Assembly: GCA_030867875.1 (NCBI GenBank)
Contig: JAOWCC010001589.1
Span: 82,483,537-82,547,536, forward strand
DNA from: Actinernus sp. WN-2022
Taxonomy: Eukaryota > Cnidaria > Anthozoa > Actiniaria > Actinernidae
Direction: 5' to 3'
Length of the DNA: 64,000 bases
The translations under genes and the position numbers were made by a program. Below the pieces are notes generated by a model. It searched no databases. It saw only the letters and a list, made by a program, of their open reading frames with translations, and was not told the DNA's origin. The first letter of the stretch is position 1, and every line of letters begins with the position of its first letter. Shown here in pieces: positions 1 to 10,885 of the stretch.

Positions 1-615
1 AACCGTACGAATCAGCCTTACATCGTTCTATTAACACCACAGGAAGCCCAGAGTTTTCGATTGTGTTGCACAAGCCACAGGAAGCCAGGTATTTGTTTTG
101 ATGTGCCACAGGACGCCCGGTATTATGCATATAACTTCGGACAACAAACTTTCGGACGCTTTTTCGGCATATTTTGAACGCTTTATAATAATAATTATAT
201 TAATTATATTATTATTACATCTATCACGCAAATAATTACAATATATAAATATGTTCAAATGTGCGTTCCAATATAACAAGCCTACATCTGTTGAATTTAA
301 TAAAATAGCTAAAATATAAGATCAATAATGTTAACCAAAAATATTCTTCAAAATTACATATAAGCATACCTACTTTAATACATTAATAGATTAAATTATA
401 CGGGAAATTTCGGACAATCTTCCGAACAATTAATAATAATAATAATGGCCATATTTCTAAAGCGACATATCACCACTGAGTCTCATGGCGCTTTACATAT
501 TACTGACATATCCCGTCAATGATATTTTTTTCCGGACTGATTAAACTGGCTCCTGACACTGGAAGATATTGCTGGCTTTCACTTGACGTCATAGCCGCCA
601 TGTTGGTGCCCTCAA

Positions 616-1163
616 TTCACGCCTGGCATAAGTTACCTCAAAATCGATCACTAAAAGCGAGCCAAAAATATATAAACCAGCACATCTTGTTTAATTCGCT
701 GTCAAATTTAACGAAATTTTCGTATGTTAATATTAAAATGAAATAACGTCTTTAGGATCAAACACGTTTGTATATTGATGTCATAACGAACGACTCCTTT
801 TAAGGTCAAATTATGCGTTACCTATACGTTTGAAATAAAGCATGTTATCACAACAACATAAATATGTGTTTTTGATTGCCGCAATTTTAAAGTCTCTACG
901 ATAAATATTTGCTGAGTTATTAAGAACTGAAGTTTCCTGTGACGTCACATTTTCTGACGTCATGGGTCTGACATCAGTCATGCTTTCTAAATTGAATAAA
1001 CATAAAATAGACCATATTGCGGCTATTCAGTGTACAGTATGTACAGTTCCTCTTTAAAATCCGAAAAATAGTTGAATAGTTATTTTTTAAAGACGTTTTC
1101 AAAAATATATGACGTCATAATGACGTTTCCTCTTTTTCACTGGGAATTTTAAAGTATTTCCTC
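616..1163 (+). repeat. Dispersed repeat, copy A (direct repeat with the window's right end)
   Basis: This 548-bp stretch is nearly identical, in the same orientation, to 63442-64000. The main difference is an 11-bp segment present only in the right copy near 63605. Both copies are rich in the palindrome TGACGTCA. The right copy runs off the window end, so the true length is unknown and the repeat may continue past 1163. No convincing ORF is seen. It is either an interspersed element or one half of a larger direct-repeat structure. Confidence 0.9.
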
Positions 1164-1874
1164 TCAAAAATCGAAAATTCTAAAAACATACGGTTGTGGG
1201 TACCGATTTACTCTTTTGATTGCGAGATTGTCGTAAACAAATATTTTAAACTCTAAAAGATGAATGAAGAAGTTATTTTGTAAATGGTTCTGTATTGAAT
1301 ATTTCCCGCCAAATTTTGGCAGGAAAATTGCCAAAATTCAAAATGTAATAACTTTTCTCCCTCCTAACCAATCGAACTCGGGTTTTCGGTTTCTTTGTTG
1401 TCGACATGATGGGAAATCGAAAATATAAAATTTACTGATGTTCAAGGTAATTGAAAACATCGAGAAACCTATTATAAATGGATACGTGACGTAACTGTGA
1501 CGTCATCAAGATGTCTACGGTAGATCAAATCATCGGATTTTGTTTAGGTCGTCGGCCTTCATCATCCCACAAAAATGCAATCTTCTATATTGGAAACTTT
1601 TGAAAATATAGCAAAGTGATAGATTTTAGGGTCATTTGTGCCAAGCGTGCAAACAATAGATTCCTCGTTAGCTTCTTTCAGGTTTGGGCACCAACATGGC
1701 CGCCATGCCCTTTGTCAGTTGAATCCGGCTGAGGTTAAGTGAAAACCAGCAATTAGTATACAGTGACTAACTACTATAACCGGAGCCACTTAGACAACGA
1801 GAACTAAACACAGTGCAAAACGAAAATAAAGTATTCCAGCTTACAAATCCTAGCATATCTATGCGCACGCAATA

Positions 1875-2230
1875 GACCTTTCCCGCGCATTCCACTCCAA
1901 TGCCCACAAACAATGGCACCAAGTCATGCAGATATTAAGAATGAAAAGTCCGAAGACTATACAGCAAAGCTGATGTACAACGTAAAATTCTAAAACAAAG
2001 TACTACGGTTAGCTTTGTTTTAGAATTTTACGTTGTACATCAGCTTTGCTGTATAGTCTTCGGACTTTTCATTCTTAATCGTTTATCTTTTGGCTGGATA
2101 GGTCCTTACTTCGGATCCAACGTATTTTTGCAGGATTTTTTTGTTCACGGTATTTGCTTATGCATATATTGTATTTTTGTCTAAATACCCCAATCTCGAC
2201 TTGGTGCCATTGTTCGATGCGGGAAAGGTC
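1875..2230. mobile_element. Palindromic MITE with TA target duplication
   Basis: The outer terminal inverted repeat is GACCTTTCCCGC / GCGGGAAAGGTC, flanked by TA at 1873-1874 and 2231-2232. Inner sequence near CAATGGCACCAAGTC is also inverted. The core is a perfect 67-bp inverted repeat (1934-2000 against 2013-2079) with a 12-bp loop. TA duplication suggests mobilisation by a Tc1/mariner-type transposase (inference). It is non-coding. Confidence 0.85.
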
Positions 2231-2289
2231 TAATGGTTTCATTCAAACGACTTCGACTTCACAATTTTCGCTTTTACTGGATCGAAACT

Positions 2290-2352
2290 AGCCTGATCAG
2301 TTTCAGACGGTACGAGGTCGTCCGCTCACTTCATGAGAGTTAATCAGACTAG
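2290..2352. mobile_element. 63-bp mini-element of the TAGCCTGA family
   Basis: It is flanked by a perfect 9-bp direct repeat ATCGAAACT (2281-2289 and 2353-2361). The ends are inverted (TAGCCTGAT / ATCAGACTAG). The start resembles the larger family members at 3686, 19277 and 23349. It is far too short to code. Confidence 0.7.
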
Positions 2353-2644
2353 ATCGAAACTCGAGCAAGTCGAAATGCTATTGTCTTAATATAATTGTAA
2401 TCGACACTGATTGGCTCAGGTAACCATATATAAGTGGAATGCTTTGTTTTCGTCAGCAATGTGACAGGTTCTCGTTGTCGAAGTCGAATAACTGCTGAGT
2501 TAATTTTAAAATATATATTATCATATTTCACTCCAGCAAGTCACGACTGGAACTCAATATATAAAGGAATCACGCCTAGCCGAGGTGCGGGGAGTCAGTT
2601 TATACTGTTCTCGGAAGACGAAGAAGATGAAGATTCCAAAACAA

Positions 2645-2860
2645 TGGATTTTAACGGGACCTGAAACAACCATAGGGCTGAATTAAGTCAGGAACCGGCT
2701 AGTGGGCCACAGATCGAATTTAGCGTGTGTGTTTTTCTGTCAGGAGGGAGGAAACCCGGAGAATCCGGAGAAAAACCCTCGGCGCGTTACCGGAGCTCGG
2801 CTCCTGGCCGCAGTGGTGAGGGGCAAAGCGCTCACAACTTGTGCCACCCTGGCTTCCCCA
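2645..2860 (-). mobile_element. SINE-like fragment
   Basis: On the - strand the segment has a promoter-like CTCACCACTG block followed by GGGTTTTTCTCCGG and TTCTCCGGGTTTCC. The same order is seen in the tRNA-derived SINE at 20903-21185 on the + strand. The low-coordinate part also matches 25667-25745 (CCTGAAACAACCAT and GATCGAATT...TTTAGCGTG). It is a decayed copy. Confidence 0.55.
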
Positions 2861-2948
2861 ATTAATGAGAAGAATGAGAATTATCAAGCACTAAGTGTTC
2901 ACTGGTGGCGGAAGGGCTTTTAATTATAATGTCAGTAAATTAATTAAT

Positions 2949-3018
2949 GGTAGTGCCATGCATTTACTTGGTTTTGAATTTCGGATTAGGCCGTGCCATT
3001 TCCATTTATGGCACTACC
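2949..3018. repeat. Short inverted repeat (11-bp arms)
   Basis: GGTAGTGCCAT at 2949-2959 is inverted as ATGGCACTACC at 3008-3018, with about 48 bp between. It may be a decayed MITE. Confidence 0.5.
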
Positions 3019-3676
3019 AGGCCCTGAAAGATTATGCTCGGCAACTTTTGAGCAACTTTTGGAGTTTCGAGCAACTTTTTGTGGTACGAGCAATCTCAAG
3101 CAACCGGTTTTGACTTCTGGGGCAACTTTTGGGCAACAATCGAGCTTATCGTAGATATCAAACACGCATATGTTGACACTTTTGATCGAATTTAATTACA
3201 TTGACCATATTTACCTTAGGACGACGAACAAAGACGATTTATTCGTCAAGTAACCGATACGGGATTTAACATCAGACGAAATTTGCAACACTTCGAGATG
3301 CGAGTGTGCCAGAAGTGAATTTAAGCACAGTAATTACGTTAAGTTAAGGTTTTTTGTTAAAATGGCTCATATTTGAGGATTTGAGAGCAACTTTTCAAAT
3401 TCTAGGAGCCAACTTTTTAAATTTTTGGCAACATTTGAGAAAGTTTTGAGCACTTTGCCGAGTATACTTTCCACAATTTACTAGCACAATCTATCAGGTT
3501 GTTCCAGTTGAAAAAGAGACTGGTCTGTTGCCCCATAATTTTCAGATCACGTGTACCGCTCCCTTGTATGTTGTTTAACGTATTAATCCCAAAGCATTTT
3601 AAGATTATTAGCACTTACCACAAAAGATCCGTTAAAACAGTGCCTCACCGTATAACAGCGATCCGCAATCCGTTGG
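3019..3676. other. No gene seen; recurrent GAGCAACTTTT motif
   Basis: The phrase GAGCAACTTTT and close variants recur several times between 3040 and 3440. Open frames here are short and match no recognised family. Confidence 0.4.
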
Positions 3677-3685
3677 ACCCAAAAC

Positions 3686-3740
3686 TAGCCTGAATTTCAG
3701 CCGCGTCCGGTTCGTTCGGAGACTCTGAAATTGAGACTTA
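3686..3740. mobile_element. 55-bp member of the TAGCCTGA family, 9-bp TSD
   Basis: It starts TAGCCTGAATTTCAGCC and ends with inverted CTGAAATTGAGACTTA. It is flanked by a perfect 9-bp duplication ACCCAAAAC (3677-3685 and 3741-3749). It shares its start with the elements at 19277 and 23349. Confidence 0.8.
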
Positions 3741-3749
3741 ACCCAAAAC

Positions 3750-4739
3750 TAGCTCTATTAGCAGTTTCGTAAGGAAAAAGGACTGGTACCAAGTATGTAA
3801 ATTTAATTGATTAAACTCAAGAAAGATCACATCAAGATTAGTATATGTGTTGACTGAGTTTGGGAATGTTTGGACTATTTTAATTTTTGTGATTTTCAGC
3901 AGCTTGCTATTCAGTCTTATTTACCTAGGTGATGGTCTGTCGTATTTACTCCAACATCTTCAAATTCGGAAAACATACTAATTTCGATGTGATCGAAGTG
4001 GTGGGGTTCATTAATAAAAATAAGAATTATTTTGAATTCGAGTAAATTCACACTCGGTCCCAGTCCTTTATCAGTTTACAATTTTGCCTGCAGGTATTGG
4101 AAAACAATTTGAAAATTATTCAATCAAAACGGTTGTCCCGTTGTCCCGGGACAGTGGGACACCGACTAAATTAAAGACTCAAGAGAGGGAAGGAATGTGG
4201 TGCCATGCTACACCAAGAAATCCCCACAGTCATTGCACGTACTTCATATGGTTTCTGGCACAAACAGTTGGAACTTCGATGGTCCAGTTGCGCTGAATAA
4301 TAAATGTAATGGTACTGCGCATGTATCATGGATACAATTATACAATGTTTATTTATTGGTACCTTGGAACAACACTGTGTACATCAGTATACATCCAATA
4401 AATTTGAATGCATATAATAATGATAATAATATAACGAAGGGAAAATATATATATATATATAACATTTCCTTTATATATACTAATAATAAGGAACAAACGG
4501 CATTAAATAACAAGAACGATTTGAACTACTTGAATGAAGTAATATAAAGTTATAGTTTTGATCAATGTGATGACATTATTATGTTATACTGTGATAGCTT
4601 TGAAAGGGTCAACCAATTGATTAATAAAAGTACCACTTATTTTACGAATATTCCGATCTTTCATTGAGATTATGTAGTAAAATAAGCTTGTATAGTCGAA
4701 CAAAGAGAAAGACGGATTCGTATTAAAATGTTTTTTTTT
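3750..4739. other. Unassigned, non-coding in appearance
   Basis: It contains a (TA)n microsatellite near 4443-4461 and a poly-T tract near 4731-4741. The longest open frame (4197-4547) is low-complexity, Asn/Ile/Tyr-rich at its end, and shows no recognisable domain. Confidence 0.4.
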
Positions 4740-5478
4740 TTAATTCCGATCTAATTTAATTAGTGTCAACTTATGGCGTTTACAGCGAAAAAGGTAATGC
4801 ATTTCATCATCCATTTCATTATCACTACAGATACAGTTAACTCTCCGCTAACGGACACTCTCGTAAGCGGACAGCTCTACTTACGGACGCCTTTTCAAAT
4901 CCCCGTTTTACCTCCCAGTCAAACTCTGTATTTACACATTCCCGTAAGCGGACACTCTCTCGTAAGCGGACGCGGACACTTTTGAAAATGAAAATTGGAT
5001 TTTTCTTTTGTTTACGCTCTCTCGTAAGCGGACACCCCATGTATAATAATTGACTCTTGGCAATGAAATTTGTCTTTAATTTGCATTTGACATCAATAAA
5101 GAGTTTCGCTTTATATCTTCAGTTGCTATATTTGTCTACCCAATAAAACATAATTCACACCCGCTAATTAACTCTCCCGTAAGCGGACATCCACCCTATT
5201 TTTCTTTGGTGGCCGCTTATGGGAATAATTCTCGTAAGCGGACAGCTCCACTAACGGACACTTTTTTCAATTCCCGAGGGTGTCCGCTTACGAGAGAGTT
5301 GACTGTAGTACATTTTCTATCTGCTCGTTGGGTTTTGTTGTAACGCCCCCTTTCGATTGGGAATAGATGTGCCGAAATTCTTAGCTGGGTAACGCATCTT
5401 CGAATTCCGAAGTCAGTAATCAAATTCAAATATTCCTCGAAGCCACAATCGCGCTTGATAACCGAACATAATACAAAC
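4740..5478 (-). mobile_element. LINE (CR1/L2-like) C-terminal fragment, split by a MITE
   Basis: On the - strand, 5478 to 5306 encodes a C-terminal zinc-binding tail of a non-LTR retrotransposon (QLRISAHLFPIERGRY, then RKC). The frame resumes at 4831 with CSDNEMDDEMHYLFRC, the second half of the same Cys/His motif. The MITE at 4834-5305 sits between. Taking out the MITE and one copy of its TA duplication leaves one continuous frame across the motif. The fragment is 5'-truncated and non-functional. Confidence 0.8.
4834..5305. mobile_element. pogo/Tigger-like MITE inserted in a LINE
   Basis: The ends are CAGTTAACTCTC and GAGAGTTGACTG, flanked by TA (4832-4833 and 5306-5307). The interior repeats CGTAAGCGGAC many times in both orientations. 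CAGT ends with TA duplication fit the pogo/Tigger branch of Tc1/mariner. The 472-bp element has no transposase ORF. The split LINE frame fixes its boundaries to the base. Confidence 0.9.
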
Positions 5479-5602
5479 ACCTAACCTTCCCTCCCTCAAT
5501 GCTTGATCGAAAGGATTTTCAATATTTTTCCTGGAGACAGTTTATATACACCAGTTTGTTAGTCATTTTTGCATGTTTGCTTTGATTTTAAACATCCCAC
5601 AT

Positions 5603-5758
5603 CAGGAGTGGATCCAGGGTAGTTTATGTGATTTCCGTAAACTACTCAACTTTTTTCAAACCTCTAAATTTTAGGTAGTTTATTACTAGGAGGGGTGGGG
5701 TGGGTGGGGTAAACTACTCAGAGTAAACTACTCAGTCCAAACCCTGGATCCACCCCTG
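5603..5758. mobile_element. hAT-like MITE (156 bp)
   Basis: The inverted ends are CAGGAGTGGATCCAGGGT and ACCCTGGATCCACCCCTG. The flanks TCCCACAT and CCACATGG share CCACAT. Copy B of the host MITE near 26353 has only one such word (ACACAT) and no insertion. The terminus and the approximate 8-bp duplication fit hAT. Confidence 0.8.
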
Positions 5759-5844
5759 CCACATGGCGGCCAAGAGTTTCGTTAGTTCATATCAAAATCG
5801 ATGGAAAAAGCTGCTACCGGCCCGGAACGCGAATATAAAGTCTA

Positions 5845-6405
5845 CCTTAATATAGGAAATTAACGAAGCCCTATATTAACGCGACAAAAATTAACACGCC
5901 ATAAAATTAACGCGAATTTCTGAAAAGTTACATTTACGTGCATTAAATTAACGCGATTTTCCGTCCGAAATATTTTTACGTGCATTTAATTAACGCGAAT
6001 TTGATGTCTTAGGTATAATAAGCTATAGCAAACTGCGCATTTTACAAGACATAACAACAACTTCCAACAGAACTCAAAGTTTAATATCAATATCAATCAC
6101 ATATGTAGGTACATGTAAGAGAGTAGAACTGAGTGAGCTACCCTGTGGGAGAAGACGATCACTACATCAACGAATCAAAAGACATTTTAAAGTCCCTGTT
6201 ACTTGAAGAGGTGTCAAGTGAGTCTGAAAGTGAAGCCGACTAATATGATTTGGCATGAAATAAAGGTGTCTTCAAATAACGATGCTGTAAATTAGTGGTA
6301 TTTTTAATAATTAACGATGCTATAAATTAAGAGGCATTTAATTAACGCGAATTTTTGAAATTCGCGTTAATAAGTGACATGCTTCGTTAATTTCCTATAT
6401 TAAGG
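5845..6405. mobile_element. 561-bp element with 25-bp perfect TIRs, TA TSD
   Basis: The TIR starts CCTTAATATAGGAAATTAAC and is perfectly inverted at the right end, with TA at 5843-5844 and 6406-6407. The interior repeats ATTAACGCGAATTT. Positions about 6140-6243 hold a short + frame ending LLLEEVSSESESEAD then stop, possibly the last exon remnant of an ancestral ORF or a captured fragment. Copy B of the host MITE supplies the empty site near 26440. Confidence 0.85.
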
Positions 6406-6604
6406 TATACCATGACACAGCCCCTTTAAGTATCAATCTTTTATTTTTGAAGATTTTGTTCGGAGTAATCGGAAAAGAGAATTCACACGGAGCAATTATA
6501 TAAGCTCTTCTGAGATCACTTTCGAAATCTGTTAAACAGATCGATATACCGCAATTTAATCCAATACTAATCACTGTTATAATTCTATGGTCTTCTATTA
6601 TTGC

Positions 6605-7478
6605 CTCTCACGTGCACCTTGATTACTGTAGTGCAGTATGGGACAAAAGCGTCAAAATAGAGCGGCTAGAATTGACCTATATCATTATGACGTCAAATCA
6701 AAACAATCTATTGTTTAAACGCGAAGGATCACGGTCGCGGGAGGGGGACAAAACAGCAACAACACAAAGTAAATCGTTATCAAATGCATTTTGTCGGATG
6801 TAGAATAGCGGTAACAGCCACCAAATACGGTAAATATTGTGGGATAAACATTGATACAGCTGATATCTGGAAACCAGACAATTCGAAGTTAAATTTTCCT
6901 CAGCAGAGCAGATTTAGTTCAAAATTCTATTGTTCAAGTCGATTCTGTCCCCCTCATAAACAAGCCGTGACGTCATAATGATATAGGGTAATTATCACTG
7001 GTGCGACTTACGATATACGATCAAAAGACATTTTAGTCTCTCTTGGCTGGCAAGATCTTAAACAGCCAGCTGGAACGTTTGATGCATAAGACTTTTCAAA
7101 ATAACTGGGTACCAAAATACCTGACTGATTTATTTACCCCTACATCAAACAACCATCAACATAACCTAAGGCAATCAAACAATACCTGCTTTATTCCTAG
7201 GCCTAATAGCGAAGCACTGAAAAAGAGTTTCTCATATAGGGGGGCCATTCTTTGGAATTGGAACACTGTGTTGCGTGACACAGCTCATTCTGAACGTCAA
7301 CTTTTTACTTAGCTTTTAATATAATTAGTATTTATATTTAAATTTTTAAGAATGTTTTTAAGAGTTAACATATTGTAAGTAGACTTTAGTTTTAGGACAC
7401 ACGGCTCTCTGGAAGAGCATTTGTAAATGAATGGGATTCCGTGTATAAATAAAGATATATGTATGTATGTATGTATGT
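6605..7478 (+). mobile_element. LINE (CR1/L2-like) 3' end, pseudogenised
   Basis: It contains the reverse-transcriptase C-terminal hallmark HLDYCSAVWD (6612), then a MITE, then ITGATYDIRSKDIL and LGWQDLK (about 6998-7060). After a frameshift comes the typical tail ending YRGAILWN (to 7309). The 3' UTR carries CACGGCTCTCTGGAAGA at about 7399 and ends in an (ATGT)n tail, 7455-7478. A second LINE at 11520-12130 has the same 3' motif. It is 5'-truncated, frameshifted and dead. Confidence 0.85.
6674..6988. mobile_element. MITE inserted in the LINE above
   Basis: The inverted ends are CCTATATCATTATGACGTCA (from about 6676) and TGACGTCATAATGATATAGGG (to 6988). It separates two parts of one LINE frame, though about five codons expected there are missing, so the junction is not clean. 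No transposase is present. Confidence 0.75.
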
Positions 7479-7479
7479 A

Positions 7480-7700
7480 CAGTCAAACCTGTATATAACG
7501 GCCCTGTATAAAGCGGTTACCCTGTATATAGCGGTCACCGAACAACTTCCCGAAAATCGCTCCATATATTTACTGTAAACTTGACCTGTGTTAAGCGGTC
7601 ACCTCAGTATATAGCGGACGCGGACTTCCCGGACGCGGACTTCCCGTATGGACAATTGTATTATTTTTCACCTGTATAAAACGGTCACCAAATTGGATTA
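7480..7700 (+). mobile_element. pogo/Tigger-like MITE, left end only
   Basis: It starts CAGTCAAACCTGTATATAAC straight after the LINE's microsatellite tail and repeats CTGTATAnAGCGGTCACC several times. No matching right end was found nearby, so it is truncated or its right part was replaced. Confidence 0.6.
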
Positions 7701-8680
7701 CAATGTCGGCTTTCCCTCAAACCATTAGCGAATCGTATCAAGCTACCTACGGGACCTATTTAGCACCTTTGCCTGCGGAGAATTCGATGGTGGGAAAATG
7801 ACAAATAACGAATAAAAAGGGCCGCACGCTCGTTTTTTTTTTGTAATCCGGACGATAACCGTGGAAGCCCCTAAACAATATCTTTTTACTTGGCCTTAAA
7901 CCAATCTCGTTCCCAGAGCCCGCGCGTTTTTCGGCCAGCGGTGACCAAACGCTTCGAGGCTCTGGGATAATCCATAACAGGATTTTATGCTTCCGGTTTG
8001 AGAGCGCATGCGTGATATGCCGTTTACTGAGCATGCGTCGTGTATCTAATGTACTATGAATATGCGCAGAGAAAGCAACTGCTGTGGTAATAGAGCGCTG
8101 GCTTACTAAATTGATAAAAAATGGCCGACGGCTGAGAAAAATTTAGCATATCAATAAAATAGCAAGCAAAAGTGTCGTTTTGAACTTCCCGCGGCCTCTT
8201 CCATATTAGGAAAATGCCATATTCCATATTTGGAAGAGCTGCCATGATATTCAAAATGGCGGTTTCTAGGTCCCAGGCCTCTATATCGACACTCGTTGTT
8301 TGATATGGCTCGTGTCTGTCTCATGGGGAAAAAAAGAGAAAAAGATCCTAACGACAGTGGAACTGCTAAAGGTACCTTTTTACCAATCGATACTAGGTTC
8401 CCTCAGAGACAAAAAAGCTGTTATTTAAACTGCCGTGCTTCAAAATTCACGAGGAGGCGCTAGATCTCGGGTCTCAGTCACAGGGAGTCCCTAACCGATA
8501 CTAGAATATTGGAAGATTGGATAGAAACGTTAGTTTTGATGCGTGTGGGTTGCCTGTGGTTTCTTTGCCGCGCGAGAGTGGTTGTCAATTTATCGTAGTC
8601 TGTTTATTTTTATCCCAAAAGCATAAAATTCGGACAATAAAGTTATCGTTTTCGAGCTGCTCGTTTGGAGGGTTAGAACC
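7701..8680. other. No gene established; dispersed-repeat pieces
   Basis: 7885-7945 carries a block (CTCGTTCCCAGAGCCCGCG) that recurs inverted at 12345-12382. A short frame at 8305-8371 starts with ATG and ends at a weak GT, but no partner exon was found. Direct and inverted words around CCATATT occur near 8200-8230. Confidence 0.4.
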
Positions 8681-10885
8681 GGTAGTCTAGAAACCTAAGA
8701 CCTAAGACCTAAGACCTAAGACCTAAGACCTAGAAACCTAAGACCTAGAAACCTAAGACCTAGAAACCTAAGACCTAGAAACCTAAGACCTAGAAACCTA
8801 CGGACCTAGAAACCTAAAACCTAGAAACCTAGAAACCTAAAACCTAGAAACCTAAGACCTAGAAACCTAAGACCTAGAAACCTAAAACCTAGAAACCTAA
8901 GACCTAGAAACCTAAGACCTAGAAACCTAAGACCTAGAAACCTAAGACCTAGAAACCTAAGACCTAGAAACCTAAGACCTAGAAACTTTATTTTTAGTTT
9001 TGGTATTCGAGTGTTTGGCAAGCGAAATTCGTGAATCGCCGAGTTCCATTTAATAGGGCATTAACTAGTCTGTTCGTGTTTACATTTTTGAAATTACAAA
9101 CTCATCTCTTGCAAGCCTTGCGTTTTATCACTGAAATATCCATCTTTGCATAAATGAAAGAATGATCACAATTTAATAGTGGGCTGTGCAAAAAATTACG
9201 TTGTCTACAATCTCTCGGGTGACAACGTAGGCTTTATACCCGCTGAGTGCGAAGAAAATATTAGTGTTGCAGTCACATTGAGCATGCATCAATCTCCTTC
9301 AAACAGTACATTTGCCACTGGCCAATCAAAAGAGACTGTTCCCACGCTTGAGCCAAGACTAAGTTGTATATTTCATATTATTTCTGATAAAAAAAACTGT
9401 TTCTGGACGAGAATCGCCTTTCCAATGAAAGTCACTCTTTGTTGATGTTTCCACAGGGGCCCGGTCAATTTTATAATTTCCTCTCAGAGTTTAGTTTCGT
9501 TCGATTTTCTTGTTCTGTCATTCTTTTTCCGGTTCAATATAATTCTTCCTTGTCCTCCTAGTTTGTTCATATCATTTCCTGTTCGATAAATTGTTTCGAC
9601 AAATGTATGGAAAATTGAGAACACGATTGCACGCTTCCAGCATGGATCGTAAAAAGATGACCCATGCTTTCAGTCATAAATCCGATTTTACGGAAATTAT
9701 TTACAGTCAACCGGAAACGCAAACCAATTTACATAAATTACATAAACTTTCTCGTTTTAATTTGTAAAAGAATTATTCACTTAATAAAACTGACGAGACG
9801 TAATAGCTCGTTAGATTTTTTATGGGCTTTTGAACAGCTTTTAAAATCATTTTCTCAACTATAAATACTGTTAATGTATCCAAGTCAGACTTCAATTTCA
9901 TCCAATCAGAATGAAGCATTGTTTTGGCTTCCCGCGCGTTGATCTGCTACCTGAGTATTTTCATCTTTTGTGGGAGCTCGCTCGAAAACGTATATCATGC
10001 TAGCATAGCCTTATTTTCTTTGGTTTTCTAATCTCTCTCCAATGAGAGCGAAGAAAATAAGATATTCGTGTTACCGTCGTCCAGAAACAGTTTTTTTAAA
10101 TCAGAAATACTATGAAATATACAACTTAGTCTTGGCTCAAGCGTGGGACTGGAACAGTCTCTTTTGATTGGTCAGTGGCAAATGTACTGTCTGAAGGAGA
10201 TTGATGCATGCTCAATGTGACTGCAACACTAATATTTTCTTCGCACTCAGTGCGGGGTATAAAGCCTACGTTGTCACCCGAGAGATTGTAGACAACGTAA
10301 ACTTTTGCACAAAAACAAGAAAAACCTACAAAATCAAAAAAGCAGTTGTATAAATATATCCCTTATTAGATGGTTTCTAGGTCTTTTACCGTAAGCTCAT
10401 TTCTCCACCGAACTGAGTGGAATAAAAGCTAGCGACGGCATCTTAGGGAAGTATTATCGAAGTCTAGTACAATATTTCGCCATACAAATAAGTCTTTCCT
10501 TATTATTACCAATGCTCCTGGTTATTTTGTTTACTCTGGTACGCACAGCCCACCATTAAATTCTGATCATTCTTTCATTTATGCAAAGATGGATATTTCA
10601 GTGACAAAACGCAAGGCTTTTAAGAGATGAGTTTGTAATTTCAAAAATGTAAACACGAACAGACTAGTTAATGCCCTATTAAATGGAACTCGGCGATTCA
10701 CGAATTTCGCTTGCCAAACACTCGAATACCAAAACTAAAAATAAAGTTTCTAGGTCTTAGGTTTCTAGGTCTTAGCCGTTTCTAGGTCTTAGCCGTTTCT
10801 AGGTCTTAGCCGTTTCTAGGTCTTAGCCGTTTCTAGGTCTTAGGTCTTAGGTCTTAGGTCTTAGGTCTTAGGTTTCTAGACTACC
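8681..10885. mobile_element. 2.2-kb fold-back element with tandem-repeat ends
   Basis: The left arm (8681-9411) is inverted as the right arm (10079-10885). Each arm begins GGTAGTCTAGAAACC, runs through short tandem repeats made of ACCTAAG (7 bp) and ACCTAGAA (8 bp), then about 430 bp of unique sequence including GTTGTCTACAATCTCTCGGG. The right arm has about 230 bp more (10313-10545). The middle about 670 bp is unique and apparently non-coding. This plan, long inverted arms whose outer parts are tandem repeats, is that of foldback elements. No target duplication was found. Confidence 0.85.

Larger units (their letters stand above)
1783..2479. mobile_element. MITE family P, copy 1, carrying two later insertions
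   Basis: The ends are inverted: GACAACGAGAACTA near 1793 and GGTTCTCGTTGTC near 2467. A second copy lies at 25095-25411 and shares the ends plus an internal block (AGCAAGTCGAAATGC, then a CGACACTGATTGGCTC segment). Copy 1 is longer because a 356-bp palindromic MITE (1875-2230) and a 63-bp element (2290-2352) are inserted in it. No transposase is encoded. Confidence 0.8.
5470..6430. mobile_element. MITE family B, copy A, with two nested insertions
   Basis: It aligns to 26247-26469 (blocks CTTCCCTCCCTCAATGCTTG, TTCGTTAGTTCAT, and GACACAGCCCCTTTAA at the right end). Copy A is interrupted by a hAT-like MITE (5603-5758) and a TA-flanked MITE (5845-6405), both absent from copy B. The left terminal repeat present in copy B is missing here, where copy A abuts the LINE fragment. 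Confidence 0.8.

Noticed and set aside
4197..4547. 116-codon open frame
   Set aside because: The C-terminal half is low-complexity Asn/Ile/Tyr from AT-rich microsatellite; no domain seen.
8305..8371. Possible first exon MARVCLMGKK...
   Set aside because: Weak donor, no partner exon and repeat-rich surroundings.
8821..9021. Open frame encoding repeated FLGLR pentapeptides (- strand)
   Set aside because: It is a by-product of the 15-bp (7+8) tandem repeats in the fold-back arm; no start context or conservation beyond the repeat.
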